Of a DNA stretch of 64,000 bases, positions 1 to 8,220 are shown one piece after another (within the stretch, counting starts at the first letter, position 1; the number at the start of each line of letters is the position of its first letter). This DNA comes from Rhodothermia bacterium (GTDB lineage: Bacteria; Bacteroidota; Rhodothermia; Balneolales; Balneolaceae). The stretch covers positions 558,001-622,000 of the forward strand of contig JAUICM010000001.1 in NCBI GenBank assembly GCA_030427885.1, read 5' to 3'. The position numbers and the translations under genes are program-made. The notes below the pieces were generated by a model. That model ran no database searches. It saw nothing but the letters and a program-made list of their open reading frames with translations, and had not been told where the DNA came from.

Positions 1-289
1 TGTCTTTGTGATTCACCAAATCAACTATTGTTCCGATCGCACATAATCCACCCGTTAACAAATAAAGTATTCCCATACCTACTTGGTTTAATAAGAACCT
101 GTGTATTCCACTTACACCAAAAAAACCCAGTAAACAGGTAAGTAATATTGTCTGAGAATCCTTTCTTCTGGCTCTGTATACATTTGAGAATTTAGCAATG
201 TTCTCCTCACTCATATCCGAAAAAAGCTTATTTAAATATAGCGCTTCATCCCCTTCAGCTTCTGGTACAAAATCTATAACTCTAGCCAT
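1..289 (-). CDS. TM2 domain membrane protein (3' end outside window)
   Basis: Reading the minus strand from ATG at 289 gives about 96 residues before the window edge. A charged N-terminal stretch (MARVIDFVPEAEGDEALYL) is followed by a hydrophobic hairpin. That hairpin holds the TM2 signature: a GFFGVSGIHRFLL segment, then GMGILYLLTGGLCAIGTIVDL. TM2 proteins are small two-helix membrane proteins of unclear function. The start codon overlaps the stop of the upstream DUF2752 gene by 8 bases, so the two are almost certainly co-transcribed. The C-terminal end is missing only because the window stops. Confidence 0.85.
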   Translation of the reverse strand, partial: MARVIDFVPEAEGDEALYLNKLFSDMSEENIAKFSNVYRARRKDSQTILLTCLLGFFGVSGIHRFLLNQVGMGILYLLTGGLCAIGTIVDLVNHKD

Positions 290-590
290 TTGTAATCTCC
301 GTTAAATCTTTATTTCTCGTTATATATAAGTCTTTCCATATTGAAAATATCCTCACGCTCAGGATCACTACGGCAAAAGGCCCCATAAGATTCGCCTGTA
401 TTGAATTTGAAAACTCACCCCTGAACAAGAATGCTACTGAGTGACCTAATCCCTCCCCCGGACAAAAGCTAAAGCCGAGTGCATCAAATAAACAAAAGTC
501 GATCCCCTGTGAGTAGGGATTCATTGAAGCCATCAGAATTAGTCCTGATAGAAAGGCCAGCCATTCAATATGTTTTTTTATAAATCCCAC
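282..590 (-). CDS. DUF2752 small membrane protein
   Basis: 102 residues with two hydrophobic helices (about 9-25 and 66-85). Between them lies a cysteine-bearing segment (IDFCLFDALG, then FSFCPGEGLGHS) typical of DUF2752, in which a CP-x-C/G-G pattern sits near the membrane. The biochemical role of the family is unknown. It overlaps the downstream TM2 gene by 8 bases, and DUF2752 and TM2 genes are often neighbours, which supports one transcription unit. No signal peptide distinct from the first helix is visible. Confidence 0.75.
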   Translation of the reverse strand: MGFIKKHIEWLAFLSGLILMASMNPYSQGIDFCLFDALGFSFCPGEGLGHSVAFLFRGEFSNSIQANLMGPFAVVILSVRIFSIWKDLYITRNKDLTEITNG

Positions 591-631
591 TTCAAAACTT
601 ACGATATGAATGAATTAAGTTTCAATCGTAT

Positions 632-1561
632 TTAATTTCTATAAAGTCTCCATAGGATCGAGCCCAATTGGGTAAACAATCTGTAAACGAGATTATATTC
701 TGTATCAGAAAATAAGACCGATCGTTTGATACTAAGTACTCCAAAAAGACTTGCGTCAGCAGGCACTTCCATATTATTGCCCAAAAGAGTTTTCTCGTTA
801 ACTGAAAATAAAGGCACTGAGATCTCAGCAGATAGTTTGTTCTTTGATGAGAATTCCTGAAATAATCCCAGCTCACTCTTATAAATATGATTCACAAAAT
901 ATCCCATTCTTGTTTCTTTGATATGAGTGATCGAAGGCTCAGTGCTAATATCAATGCTTTCAATATTGTCTGGTACGGTATCACCTACTACTTTTTCCAG
1001 GCTTAGTTTATCGCCTTTAGTAATCCAAAAGCTGGTAAAATTAGCTTTAGTAATTGCATTTAATTCGGTTAAAAGAACATGCACTGTTTCATCAAAATCT
1101 CCTGTGAGTGCTGTCTCCATCAATTCCATCACTAAAGACTGTTTTCCATTTACAAGTTCTTCCTCCAGATCAGGAACCTGAATATTTGAGATCAGTTTCA
1201 TTCTCACCCTTTCAAGAATGCTGACCTTATCTTTAGTGAATAATTCCTTTTTAATGAAATCTGCAGCTCCAAGATCAAGTGCTTTTCTTTCCTTCTCCAC
1301 CGTTGGGAGATTGGTCATTATCAGAACCGGTATCTTCTTTTTTTCGAAGTCTGTGCGGAGAGATTCCAACAATTCTAAACCGGTAAGACCTGGCATATGA
1401 ATATCAGAAAGGATCAGGTTCACTTTAGTATTCGAAAGTATATTAATAGCCTCCTGTGCATTCTTAGCATGTTCCAGATCGAACTCAGTACCCAAGAGAC
1501 TCTTGGTCATAAAATGGATCGGTTCATCATCGTCAATAACAAGTACTTTGTACTTCCGCAT
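632..1561 (-). CDS. Response regulator: receiver domain plus GAF-like C-terminus
   Basis: 309 residues. The N-terminal 125 residues form a CheY-like receiver: acidic cluster DDD at 10-12, phospho-acceptor D53 in LSDIHMPG, a T in the IMTN strand, and a lysine near 110 in the FIKKELF loop. The C-terminal part (about 150-305) has no DNA-binding helices. It reads as a divergent GAF-type sensor, with alternating strands and a closing SDTEYNLVYRLFTQLGSIL helix. It lies 3 bases behind the histidine kinase at 1565-2764, so it is probably the output or relay partner of that kinase. The GAF assignment is by pattern only, and the target of signalling cannot be read from the sequence. Confidence 0.8.
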   Translation of the reverse strand: MRKYKVLVIDDDEPIHFMTKSLLGTEFDLEHAKNAQEAINILSNTKVNLILSDIHMPGLTGLELLESLRTDFEKKKIPVLIMTNLPTVEKERKALDLGAADFIKKELFTKDKVSILERVRMKLISNIQVPDLEEELVNGKQSLVMELMETALTGDFDETVHVLLTELNAITKANFTSFWITKGDKLSLEKVVGDTVPDNIESIDISTEPSITHIKETRMGYFVNHIYKSELGLFQEFSSKNKLSAEISVPLFSVNEKTLLGNNMEVPADASLFGVLSIKRSVLFSDTEYNLVYRLFTQLGSILWRLYRN

Positions 1562-1564
1562 AAA

Positions 1565-2764
1565 TTATTTCTTTAAAGGTATATTTATGAAAAATGTTGT
1601 CCCAACATTCTCCTCAGATTCTACCCAGATCTTTCCGTCGTGGATATTAATGTAATTTTGAACCACATCTAAACCCAGTCCGGTTCCCAATTCGCCATCG
1701 GTACCAACATTTGAAACCGATTTTTCGCCGTTCTCTTCAGTGAAAAGTTTTTTAACCATTATTTCAGGAATTCCAATTCCTGTATCTTTTACTTTAAATT
1801 CAAGAGCATTCTCCTTTGAATTTATTACAAGTTTTACACTCCCCTGACCCGGTGTGAACTTAAGTGCATTTGAGACCAGATTGTTTAGTGCAATCTCCAT
1901 TTTTACGGGATCAAGCAATGCAGTATCAATCTCAGATTCAAATACGAATTCAAGGTTTATTTTTTTGAGTATAGCTTTTGGTCCGTTTACTGAAATTACC
2001 CTTTCCCCAAGTTCACGGAGATTGGTCTCAGACAGGTTCGCTTCATTTATTTTCTTGGAATTGGCTTCGTTATCGAGAACTTTTTCTACAATATCCAGAA
2101 GTTTTTTTCCACTCTGTTCCATTACATTCAGCATTTCAACCTTATCTTTTTCTGGAAAATCAGGATGCTGCCTAAGCAGATTTGCTAATCCAACAATACC
2201 GGTAAGCGGGTTCTTAATATCATGGCTAACCATCCTTACCAGATCATCTTTTTTCTTGTTAAGTTCACTTAACTCCAGCTCCCTTTGCTTTAATTCTTCT
2301 ATTCGAATTTCTCTTTCTTTTTGAAGTTTACTCAAAAAAAGGTGTGTCCTTATTCGGGCTAGAATTTCATCTTTCTGAAAAGGCTTTGTGATATAATCTA
2401 CTCCTCCAACATCAAAGCCTTCCACTTTGTCTCTTGTTTCAGAAAGTGCACTTAAAAATATGATCGGTATATCTTTAAGCTTATCAATTTTATTAATCTC
2501 TGCACAGACCTCGTATCCAGTCATATCTGGCATCATAATATCAAGTAATACAAGATCCGGCTCCCTGGACTGAATAAGATCTATGGCATCGGTACCGTTA
2601 AATGCTACAATTGGGGTGAATCCCTCACCTCTTAAGACATGCGACAGAAGCCTGATGTTTGCCTCTGTATCGTCAACAATCAAAATTAAAAAATCGGATG
2701 GTGAAAGATGAAACTGCTTCACTTCTCTTGTATGGAAACCTAATTGATTTAAATATGTATCCAT
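1565..2764 (-). CDS. Hybrid sensor histidine kinase with N-terminal receiver
   Basis: 399 residues with no membrane segment, so cytoplasmic. Domain order: receiver about 25-145 with phospho-acceptor D75 (LLDIMMPD) and the conserved KPF lysine near 128; a coiled coil about 145-175; a HisKA dimerisation domain with H181 in the H-box MVSHDIKNPL; and a HATPase_c domain about 285-397 with an N-box (NNLVSNALKF), a G1 box (DTGIGIP) and a G2 box (GTGLGLDVV). Receiver-first kinases usually take phosphate or contacts from another kinase instead of sensing a ligand directly. The receiver-GAF protein follows after 3 bases, so the two form an operon. No input ligand is suggested. Confidence 0.9.
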   Translation of the reverse strand: MDTYLNQLGFHTREVKQFHLSPSDFLILIVDDTEANIRLLSHVLRGEGFTPIVAFNGTDAIDLIQSREPDLVLLDIMMPDMTGYEVCAEINKIDKLKDIPIIFLSALSETRDKVEGFDVGGVDYITKPFQKDEILARIRTHLFLSKLQKEREIRIEELKQRELELSELNKKKDDLVRMVSHDIKNPLTGIVGLANLLRQHPDFPEKDKVEMLNVMEQSGKKLLDIVEKVLDNEANSKKINEANLSETNLRELGERVISVNGPKAILKKINLEFVFESEIDTALLDPVKMEIALNNLVSNALKFTPGQGSVKLVINSKENALEFKVKDTGIGIPEIMVKKLFTEENGEKSVSNVGTDGELGTGLGLDVVQNYINIHDGKIWVESEENVGTTFFINIPLKK

Positions 2765-2863
2765 TATATTAAGAAATTCGCTTTAATCTAATTTTTATTG
2801 AAACTTTAATCGTTTTTGATCGTCTTGTATTTGGGTTTAATTATATCAACTAAATATAATTCC

Positions 2864-3352
2864 ATGAAAAGTCTGAGATCGGGTATTCTAATTATTACAA
2901 TTATCACCATTTTCTCGTCCATTGGGTATTCCTCAGATCTTCCTTCCGACAGCGATAATCAAAAAGTTATTGTTGAGATCACAGACAAATATAATGAAGT
3001 CAGAATGGGTGTTACTGAGAACACAGTATACATGATCTTCAGTGAGAACATCAGAGATCTGGCTAATGATCAATTTGAAAATGATTACCTGAAAGAAACA
3101 AACCGTTTTTATGATTCCGGCGGAAAATTCATTCTGGATGAACTTGTACGCCTGGAAAGTAATAAGATCGAGTACTCACTAGACGATATTGAAGATATCT
3201 TTTTTGAAAGTGGCAGGATCGAATTTGATTATTCCACAAGAAAGGAGATCGGGTTTGAAGAAGTGCATTCTTATAAGGGTACCCGAGCCATTGATAATTT
3301 CTATGTCGAAGACTTGGAATTACTTATACTTACCTATAGAAATCAGCGCTAG
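2864..3352 (+). CDS. Exported hypothetical protein
   Basis: I do not recognise a family. From ATG at 2864 the product is about 162 residues. It starts MKSLRSG and continues with a hydrophobic run ending near GYSSDLP, a plausible Sec signal peptide. This start is preferred over an in-frame upstream TTG near 2816, which would bury the signal peptide. The mature part is acidic and rich in D, E, N and Y, with no metal-binding or catalytic motif that I can see. It stands alone between the divergent kinase operon and the next hypothetical gene. Product localisation is inferred from the signal peptide only. Confidence 0.55.
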   Translation: MKSLRSGILIITIITIFSSIGYSSDLPSDSDNQKVIVEITDKYNEVRMGVTENTVYMIFSENIRDLANDQFENDYLKETNRFYDSGGKFILDELVRLESNKIEYSLDDIEDIFFESGRIEFDYSTRKEIGFEEVHSYKGTRAIDNFYVEDLELLILTYRNQR

Positions 3353-3424
3353 AGCATACTTGAAGCTCATTTTCGCTTGTCTGGTAAATATTAAAATTCT
3401 GTAACATTTCTCTTTTCTCGCAAT

Positions 3425-3445
3425 CCTGTTATCAAATAAAACAGG
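3425..3445 (+). promoter_or_regulatory. Small hairpin overlapping a Shine-Dalgarno site
   Basis: CCTGTT (3425-3430) is the exact reverse complement of AACAGG (3440-3445), with a 9-base AT-rich loop. The second arm shares its last bases with the AGGAG Shine-Dalgarno sequence of the gene starting at 3453. Pairing would partly mask ribosome binding. A 6-bp stem can arise by chance, so this is tentative. Confidence 0.3.
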
Positions 3446-3452
3446 AGTAACA

Positions 3453-4037
3453 ATGCTGAAGTATATACTGCTTTGTATAGTAGCATTCTCTGGTTATTAC
3501 GCCTGGACCAACTTTCCTATCGAATATGGTCCGGGAGTACTAGCTTCAGAAAAACCAAAGGTTGAAAGAGTAAGCTGGGAAAAACCATTTCCTCACAAAG
3601 GCTTAACTATAGCGCCAATCAGAAGAATTTCAGGAGAAGTACGTGTGTTAAAACACAAACGATATTTCTTTGATTCCAGATCTTCCTATTCACCGGTTGA
3701 TCTGCTCGTTGGGTGGAATGAGATGTCTGATGAAAGAAATCTTGATCATCTTCATTTTTCGATGGATAACAGATATTTCGAAATGAATTACACCAGACCA
3801 CCACTGGAATTCCAAAAAATGTATTCTGAAATGAATTTATGGCATATGGTTCCTTCGAATGAGGAAATTGATAGCCAGATAAAAAAACTGCGAACCGGTA
3901 ATATTATTCGTGTTGAGGGCTTTTATGTAGATATCCAATCCAGCAGTGGGTTCAACTGGAAGTCAGAGATATTACAACCAGGAAATTCTAAGCTTCAGAA
4001 TCTCGTATTTTGGGTCGAAAGTATTCAGGTGAGATAA
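3453..4037 (+). CDS. Membrane-anchored hypothetical protein
   Basis: 194 residues, family not recognised. One N-terminal hydrophobic segment (about 2-18) should act as a signal anchor. The rest is hydrophilic, with several aromatic and charged stretches (KHKRYFFDSRS, HFSMDNRYFEMNY). The layout, with a late block containing RVEGFYVD and WKSE, resembles small exported OB- or lipocalin-like proteins, but I would not assign one. The start has a good AGGAG Shine-Dalgarno sequence 5 bases upstream, unusual in this window, partly inside a short hairpin (3425-3445). It is likely monocistronic. Confidence 0.55.
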   Translation: MLKYILLCIVAFSGYYAWTNFPIEYGPGVLASEKPKVERVSWEKPFPHKGLTIAPIRRISGEVRVLKHKRYFFDSRSSYSPVDLLVGWNEMSDERNLDHLHFSMDNRYFEMNYTRPPLEFQKMYSEMNLWHMVPSNEEIDSQIKKLRTGNIIRVEGFYVDIQSSSGFNWKSEILQPGNSKLQNLVFWVESIQVR

Positions 4038-4082
4038 GTTCTTAACTTTAGCATAATTTTAACTTGAAATCTAAGAAAATAA

Positions 4083-4116
4083 ACCCTTTATTTTGTTTAT
4101 TGCTTTTATAAAGGGT
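4083..4116 (+). promoter_or_regulatory. Stem-loop in the leader of the cold-shock gene
   Basis: ACCCTTTAT (4083-4091) and ATAAAGGGT (4108-4116) are perfect 9-bp inverted arms around a 16-base loop, 20 bases before the cold-shock start codon. No U-tract follows, so it does not look like a terminator. Cold-shock genes are commonly controlled by structured leaders. The role here is inference. Confidence 0.45.
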
Positions 4117-4136
4117 CATTAAACAGATTAAAAGTT

Positions 4137-4379
4137 ATGTCGTCTAAACAAATTGGTACTGTTAAGTGGTTTCACAACATTAAAGGCTACGGCTTTATTA
4201 ATACTGATGAGAACGAAGAAGAGATTTTTGTTCACTATTCAGAGATCAATGCCGAAGGTTTTAAAAAGTTAAAACGTGGTGAGAAAGTTGAGTTTGTACT
4301 TGATAATGGAGAGAAAGGACTTCTTGCCCGCGATGTGTCACTTGTTGAAGATCAGGAATCTGATTCTGAATTATTCTAA
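4137..4379 (+). CDS. Cold-shock domain protein
   Basis: 80 residues, mostly a single cold-shock (OB-fold) domain. The RNP1-like motif K-G-Y-G-F-I appears as IKGYGFINTD and the RNP2-like motif as EIFVHYSEI. The tail is acidic (EDQESDSELF). Such proteins bind single-stranded RNA or DNA and loosen mRNA structure. The usual KGFGFI is KGYGFI here, a conservative change. An 8-9 bp inverted repeat sits in the untranslated leader, which may be regulatory. The downstream membrane-protein gene starts 9 bases after the stop, so some read-through is likely. Confidence 0.93.
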   Translation: MSSKQIGTVKWFHNIKGYGFINTDENEEEIFVHYSEINAEGFKKLKRGEKVEFVLDNGEKGLLARDVSLVEDQESDSELF

Positions 4380-4388
4380 TATCAAAGC

Positions 4389-4712
4389 ATGAATTGGATT
4401 AAGGATGCGTTCCTGGATGTTGCCGTCCTTCTGATCATTATCATCTTATCTTATTTTAAGTATCCTGCCCTTGAGATTATTTTATGGGTATATACTATTC
4501 TATTGCTGCTAAGTAAGATCCTGGCTTTCTTTGTTGGATTTCTACAGAGTAAGGTCAGTAATACAAATGTTCCGGAATGGTTTTACCATGTAATCTATAT
4601 TAGCAGCATAGCATTACTCGTTTATGTAAAGTTTTATTACCTGGGTACTGCCTGGTTCCTTATCTGGATTCTATCAGCTGTATATTCTTTTAAATCTAAA
4701 GGGCAAAGTTAG
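4389..4712 (+). CDS. Small hypothetical membrane protein
   Basis: 107 residues, nearly all hydrophobic, with three to four transmembrane helices (about 8-24, 27-50, 65-83 and 85-102). No motif is recognised. Its stop codon (ending 4712) and the TTG start of the PagL-like gene at 4714 are one base apart, and the cold-shock gene ends 9 bases upstream. It therefore sits in the middle of a tightly packed set of genes. Coding status is supported by that packing and by the regular helix pattern, not by homology. Confidence 0.6.
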   Translation: MNWIKDAFLDVAVLLIIIILSYFKYPALEIILWVYTILLLLSKILAFFVGFLQSKVSNTNVPEWFYHVIYISSIALLVYVKFYYLGTAWFLIWILSAVYSFKSKGQS

Positions 4713-4713
4713 T

Positions 4714-5334
4714 TTGGGAAGAAGATCAGCTCTCTGGATACTGTCCATTTTCTTCTCTTATGTACTTTTAGCCAATACAGTTCAAGCTCAGGAATCAGAA
4801 GTTGATGGTAATTCACCGAATCCATTTATAAATATTTTTGTGGGATATTCTCCTGTCTCAGTCTGGTTGTTAGGAAAAACTCCGAATAGTCAGACGTTCC
4901 TACTTTCAGCGAATTACAATATTCCATTGAAAAGATTAAAAAGAGACATTGACCTTTATTATTCTGCCGGCGTTGTTCCTTACGTACATTATAACTATTC
5001 AAAAAGAGACCGTAATGGCGATAAATACAATGCTTCTGGTTTTGGGGTATACCCTCTCGGATTCAATTTTGTAAAAAATACAAACACAACCTGGTCTTTT
5101 ATGGCACAAACTGGCGGCGGAATAATTTATATGGATCAGGTGTTTCCGACTGACAAATCAAGAAGGCTAAATTTTACTTTTGAACTTTCACTTTCCCTGC
5201 ACAAAAAGTTTTCGGAACGTTTTGGCGTTTATTTCGGATATAAATTTCATCATATTTCCAACGCTCAAACAGGAGTTGAAAATCCTGGACTGGATTCTAA
5301 TTTTCTATTTCTATCACTATCATATTTCAATTAA
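4714..5334 (+). CDS. PagL-like outer-membrane acyloxyacyl hydrolase
   Basis: 206 residues from a TTG start. A Sec signal peptide ends near TVQAQES, followed by amphipathic beta strands ending in an aromatic residue and a final SYFN, as in small outer-membrane barrels. Late in the protein the segment HHISNAQTG, then NPGLDS, matches the lipid A 3-O-deacylase/acyloxyacyl hydrolase pattern (H-x-S-N-x3-G and NPG-D). The family removes a fatty acid from lipid A at the cell surface. The His-Ser pair would be catalytic. The TTG start is preferred because no ATG lies upstream in frame and the signal peptide begins at once. Confidence 0.7.
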   Translation: MGRRSALWILSIFFSYVLLANTVQAQESEVDGNSPNPFINIFVGYSPVSVWLLGKTPNSQTFLLSANYNIPLKRLKRDIDLYYSAGVVPYVHYNYSKRDRNGDKYNASGFGVYPLGFNFVKNTNTTWSFMAQTGGGIIYMDQVFPTDKSRRLNFTFELSLSLHKKFSERFGVYFGYKFHHISNAQTGVENPGLDSNFLFLSLSYFN

Positions 5335-5340
5335 TACATC

Positions 5341-5865
5341 ATGGCTTTAACTGCACAGATCATTACTTCGAAAGGAACTATCAATATTACTTTATTTGAT
5401 GATAAAACTCCTAAAACCGTAGCCAACTTCGTAAATCTTGCGAAGCGAGGATATTATAACGGATTGACATTCCATAGAGTAATCAATGATTTTATGATTC
5501 AGGGAGGCTGCCCAAATGGTGATGGACGTGGGGGTCCGGGATATGTATTTGAAGATGAATTCCACCCGGATCTCATTCACGATGTACCGGGAAAACTATC
5601 AATGGCAAACGCAGGGCCCGGGACTAATGGAAGTCAGTTTTTTATCACTCATGTTCCTACCCCCTGGCTTGACGGACGTCACTCAGTTTTTGGTGCTGTT
5701 GTGGATGATTCTGATCAGGAGGTTGTAAATAGTATTGTTCAGGGTGACACCATTGAATCAATAAACTTCAAAGAGGATGTTGAGGATTTATTGAGCAATG
5801 TGGAAGAAGTGACATTCTGGAATGAAGCTCTTGACGAAAGATTTCCCGGTTTGGACCCCGCATAA
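5341..5865 (+). CDS. Cyclophilin-type peptidyl-prolyl isomerase
   Basis: 174 residues with no signal peptide, so cytoplasmic. Cyclophilin motifs are plain: [13 protein letters not shown] (catalytic Arg in FHRV), the [11 protein letters not shown] active-site loop, and LDGRHSVFG. It catalyses cis-trans isomerisation of Xaa-Pro bonds during protein folding. The C-terminus (after about 140) is longer than the minimal cyclophilin fold. It starts 6 bases after the PagL-like gene, and the channel gene begins 1 base after its stop, so it lies within a compact operon. Confidence 0.95.
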   Translation: MALTAQIITSKGTINITLFDDKTPKTVANFVNLAKRGYYNGLTFHRVINDFMIQGGCPNGDGRGGPGYVFEDEFHPDLIHDVPGKLSMANAGPGTNGSQFFITHVPTPWLDGRHSVFGAVVDDSDQEVVNSIVQGDTIESINFKEDVEDLLSNVEEVTFWNEALDERFPGLDPA

Positions 5866-5866
5866 T

Positions 5867-6685
5867 ATGTCTTATACCTTCAACAGTAAGCCGGAATCAG
5901 GTTGGCGCCGAAAACTGTATATCATAATTTTCGAGGCCGATACCCGGCTTGGTAAATTCTTCGATCTAGTACTTATCCTGGCGATTACTGCAAGCGTACT
6001 GGTTGTTATGCTTGATAGTATGGTTGGTTTCAGAACGAATTATGGAGATTTTTTAAAACTATCTGAATGGATATTTACTGCACTTTTTTCTGTTGAATAT
6101 ATTTTAAGGCTCATCTGTGTCAAAAAACCTGGTAAATACATATTTAGTTTCTACGGTATCATTGACTTGCTGGCTATTCTGCCTACTTATCTAAGTCTGA
6201 TCTTACCGGGAACACATTACTTGCTTGCAATAAGAGTTCTGAGAATTCTTAGAATATTTCGGGTTCTTAAACTGGTCAAATATCTTGATGAGGCTGATTA
6301 TTTATCAACAGCACTTATTGCCAGCCGGAGAAAGATCTCAGTGTTCCTCTTTGCAGTCTTGATGGCAGCTATTTTTGCCGGGTCGCTCATTTATGTTGTT
6401 GAAGGACAGGAAAATGGATTTACAAGCATTCCTACCAGTATCTATTGGGCTATTGTAACCCTTTCAACAGTAGGTTTTGGAGATCTTGCCCCTGCAACCG
6501 GCCTTGGAAAGTTCATAGCTGCAGTAATTATGATCCTTGGTTATGGAATAATTGCGGTTCCCACCGGAATAGTAAGTTATGAAATGGCTCGTGTTAAACA
6601 ATCTGCTAAAGTATGCGAGAAGTGTGGAGAATCAGATCATGCTGATGATGCACTATTCTGCAAAAGCTGCGGTCAGAAACTCTGA
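5867..6685 (+). CDS. Voltage-sensor potassium channel with zinc-ribbon tail
   Basis: 272 residues from ATG at 5867, one base after the cyclophilin stop; upstream in-frame codons lie inside that gene and were not used. It has six-helix Kv architecture. S1-S3 cover about 32-115. S4 covers about 122-138 with arginines every third residue (AIRVLRILRIFRVLKL). The pore loop carries the K+ filter TVGFGD at 201-206, and S6 is about 213-232. The cytoplasmic tail ends in a four-cysteine zinc ribbon (C250, C253, C265, C268). This predicts a voltage-dependent K+ channel in the inner membrane. The ribbon may bind a partner or control assembly. Confidence 0.92.
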   Translation: MSYTFNSKPESGWRRKLYIIIFEADTRLGKFFDLVLILAITASVLVVMLDSMVGFRTNYGDFLKLSEWIFTALFSVEYILRLICVKKPGKYIFSFYGIIDLLAILPTYLSLILPGTHYLLAIRVLRILRIFRVLKLVKYLDEADYLSTALIASRRKISVFLFAVLMAAIFAGSLIYVVEGQENGFTSIPTSIYWAIVTLSTVGFGDLAPATGLGKFIAAVIMILGYGIIAVPTGIVSYEMARVKQSAKVCEKCGESDHADDALFCKSCGQKL

Positions 6686-6696
6686 TCAAATTGAAA

Positions 6697-6739
6697 CTTT
6701 TAGATTTGTATTCGTAATGAGCCGAAACAAATCTAGAAG
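6697..6739. repeat. Inverted repeat between channel and repeat-protein genes
   Basis: A 13-base left arm (6697-6709, CTTTTAGATTTGT) pairs with 6727-6739 at 12 of 13 positions, with a 17-base loop. No T-run follows on either strand. It lies 11 bases after the channel stop and about 9 bases before the next ATG. It could be a weak terminator or a leader structure of the following gene. Confidence 0.5.
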
Positions 6740-6748
6740 GTCATTTTA

Positions 6749-8170
6749 ATGGGAATAAAAAAATCAGCACTACTACTAATCATCATTAGTGCTCTTTCTA
6801 TTCAATCTACTTACGGTCAGGAATACAGGGAAGGGCTTAAATATCGAAAATGGAGATTAACTCTCTTCCCTCCTATTGGTACCAATGGAATTCATGCCAG
6901 GGAATACTCAGCCAAATACTCTATAAACCTGATTGGAGGAATCAATGGCGGAGTCGAACGATACGAGATCGGAGGACTATTCAATTATAATGAAAAGTAT
7001 GCTTATGGCTTTCAGCTGGCAGGTGGGGCAAATATTTCCGGTGGCGATATGGCAGGATTCAACATCTCGGGGCTAACAAATATATCGGCTGATGATATGG
7101 CCGGAATGCAGATAACCGGAGCTGTTAATTATGCCAAAGATAACGCTAGTGGAATTCAGGTTGCCGGACTAGCTAATATTGCCGGTGATGATATTGAAGG
7201 AATGCAGTTCGCTAACTTGTTTAACTATGCAGGTCAGGATATATCAGGGTTACAGGCCAGTGGAATATTTAATTATGCAGGTTATAATGTTGAAGGCCTT
7301 CAAGCTGCAGGCGCTTTTAACATTGCCAAAAATGACATATCAGGACTTCAAGCTGCTGGTATCGGTAATATTGCAATGGGTAATATTGAGGGACTTCTTG
7401 CTGCTGGATTCATAAACTATGCTGGAGATCAGGCCAGTGGATTATTAGCATCAGGTGGAATCAATGCAGGTAAAAAAATAGATGGTTTGGTTGCCGCTGG
7501 TATAGGTAACTTCGCTTCAGAAATGAATGGGCTACAGATCGGGGCGATAAACCTGTCTAATGAATCAAACGGTCTACAGATTGGAGTCATTAACTTAGGT
7601 AAAGAATTTCATGGTGCTCCCGTCGGACTGATAAGTCTATATGGAAATGGACGTAAAAATATTGATGTCCGGTTTTCTGATGCAGGATTTACAGAGTTGG
7701 GAATCACCCTTGGTACTTACCGGGTATACAATATGCTTATCCTGGGATACAATACACTTCTGGATAGAAATGTATATCGTGTTGGATTAGCAGTTGGACT
7801 TGAAAAGAATATTCAGGATGCATTTGAAAATATAGAGAGTAAAACATTATTCGTGAATCAGGAATTCAGCTTTAATCAACAGTTTGAAGATGAATGGTCA
7901 TGGAAAAAGAATCGTATCTACTCATATAAATTTCTCGTTGGAAACAGGTTTTCAAATGGACTTTCACTTTATGCTGGTCCGAGTCTGAATATGCAGGTAA
8001 CAAGATTTGCTGATGCCCATGACTATACCTGGTATAGCTTGTGGTCCCCTTCTGCAAAAGGAAAGGATTACCGCTTCTGGCTGGGTTTTACTGTTGGCGT
8101 GAGAGTTTTTAAACAAAAAAACCTGCCATTATTTGACGATTTTGACGAAGAATGGGATTGGGATTGGTAA
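6749..8170 (+). CDS. Exported repeat protein with 16-residue solenoid repeats
   Basis: 473 residues with a Sec signal peptide ending around STYGQE. Residues 79-222 contain nine units of exactly 16 residues, each beginning with N and containing a G-hydrophobic-Q/N pattern (for example NYAGQDISGLQASGIF). They continue as 15- and 14-residue units to about 280. The regular G/N/Q spacing predicts a beta-solenoid. The C-terminal 190 residues look like outer-membrane beta strands (alternating aromatic residues, ending WDWDW). This matches the LA_2272-type surface repeat proteins as I remember them. Function is unknown; a surface-exposed location is inferred. Confidence 0.7.
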   Translation: MGIKKSALLLIIISALSIQSTYGQEYREGLKYRKWRLTLFPPIGTNGIHAREYSAKYSINLIGGINGGVERYEIGGLFNYNEKYAYGFQLAGGANISGGDMAGFNISGLTNISADDMAGMQITGAVNYAKDNASGIQVAGLANIAGDDIEGMQFANLFNYAGQDISGLQASGIFNYAGYNVEGLQAAGAFNIAKNDISGLQAAGIGNIAMGNIEGLLAAGFINYAGDQASGLLASGGINAGKKIDGLVAAGIGNFASEMNGLQIGAINLSNESNGLQIGVINLGKEFHGAPVGLISLYGNGRKNIDVRFSDAGFTELGITLGTYRVYNMLILGYNTLLDRNVYRVGLAVGLEKNIQDAFENIESKTLFVNQEFSFNQQFEDEWSWKKNRIYSYKFLVGNRFSNGLSLYAGPSLNMQVTRFADAHDYTWYSLWSPSAKGKDYRFWLGFTVGVRVFKQKNLPLFDDFDEEWDWDW

Positions 8171-8220
8171 CAATAAGTTTTGTGTTAATTAGTTAAACTC
8201 TAAATAAAAAGAACTTAACT

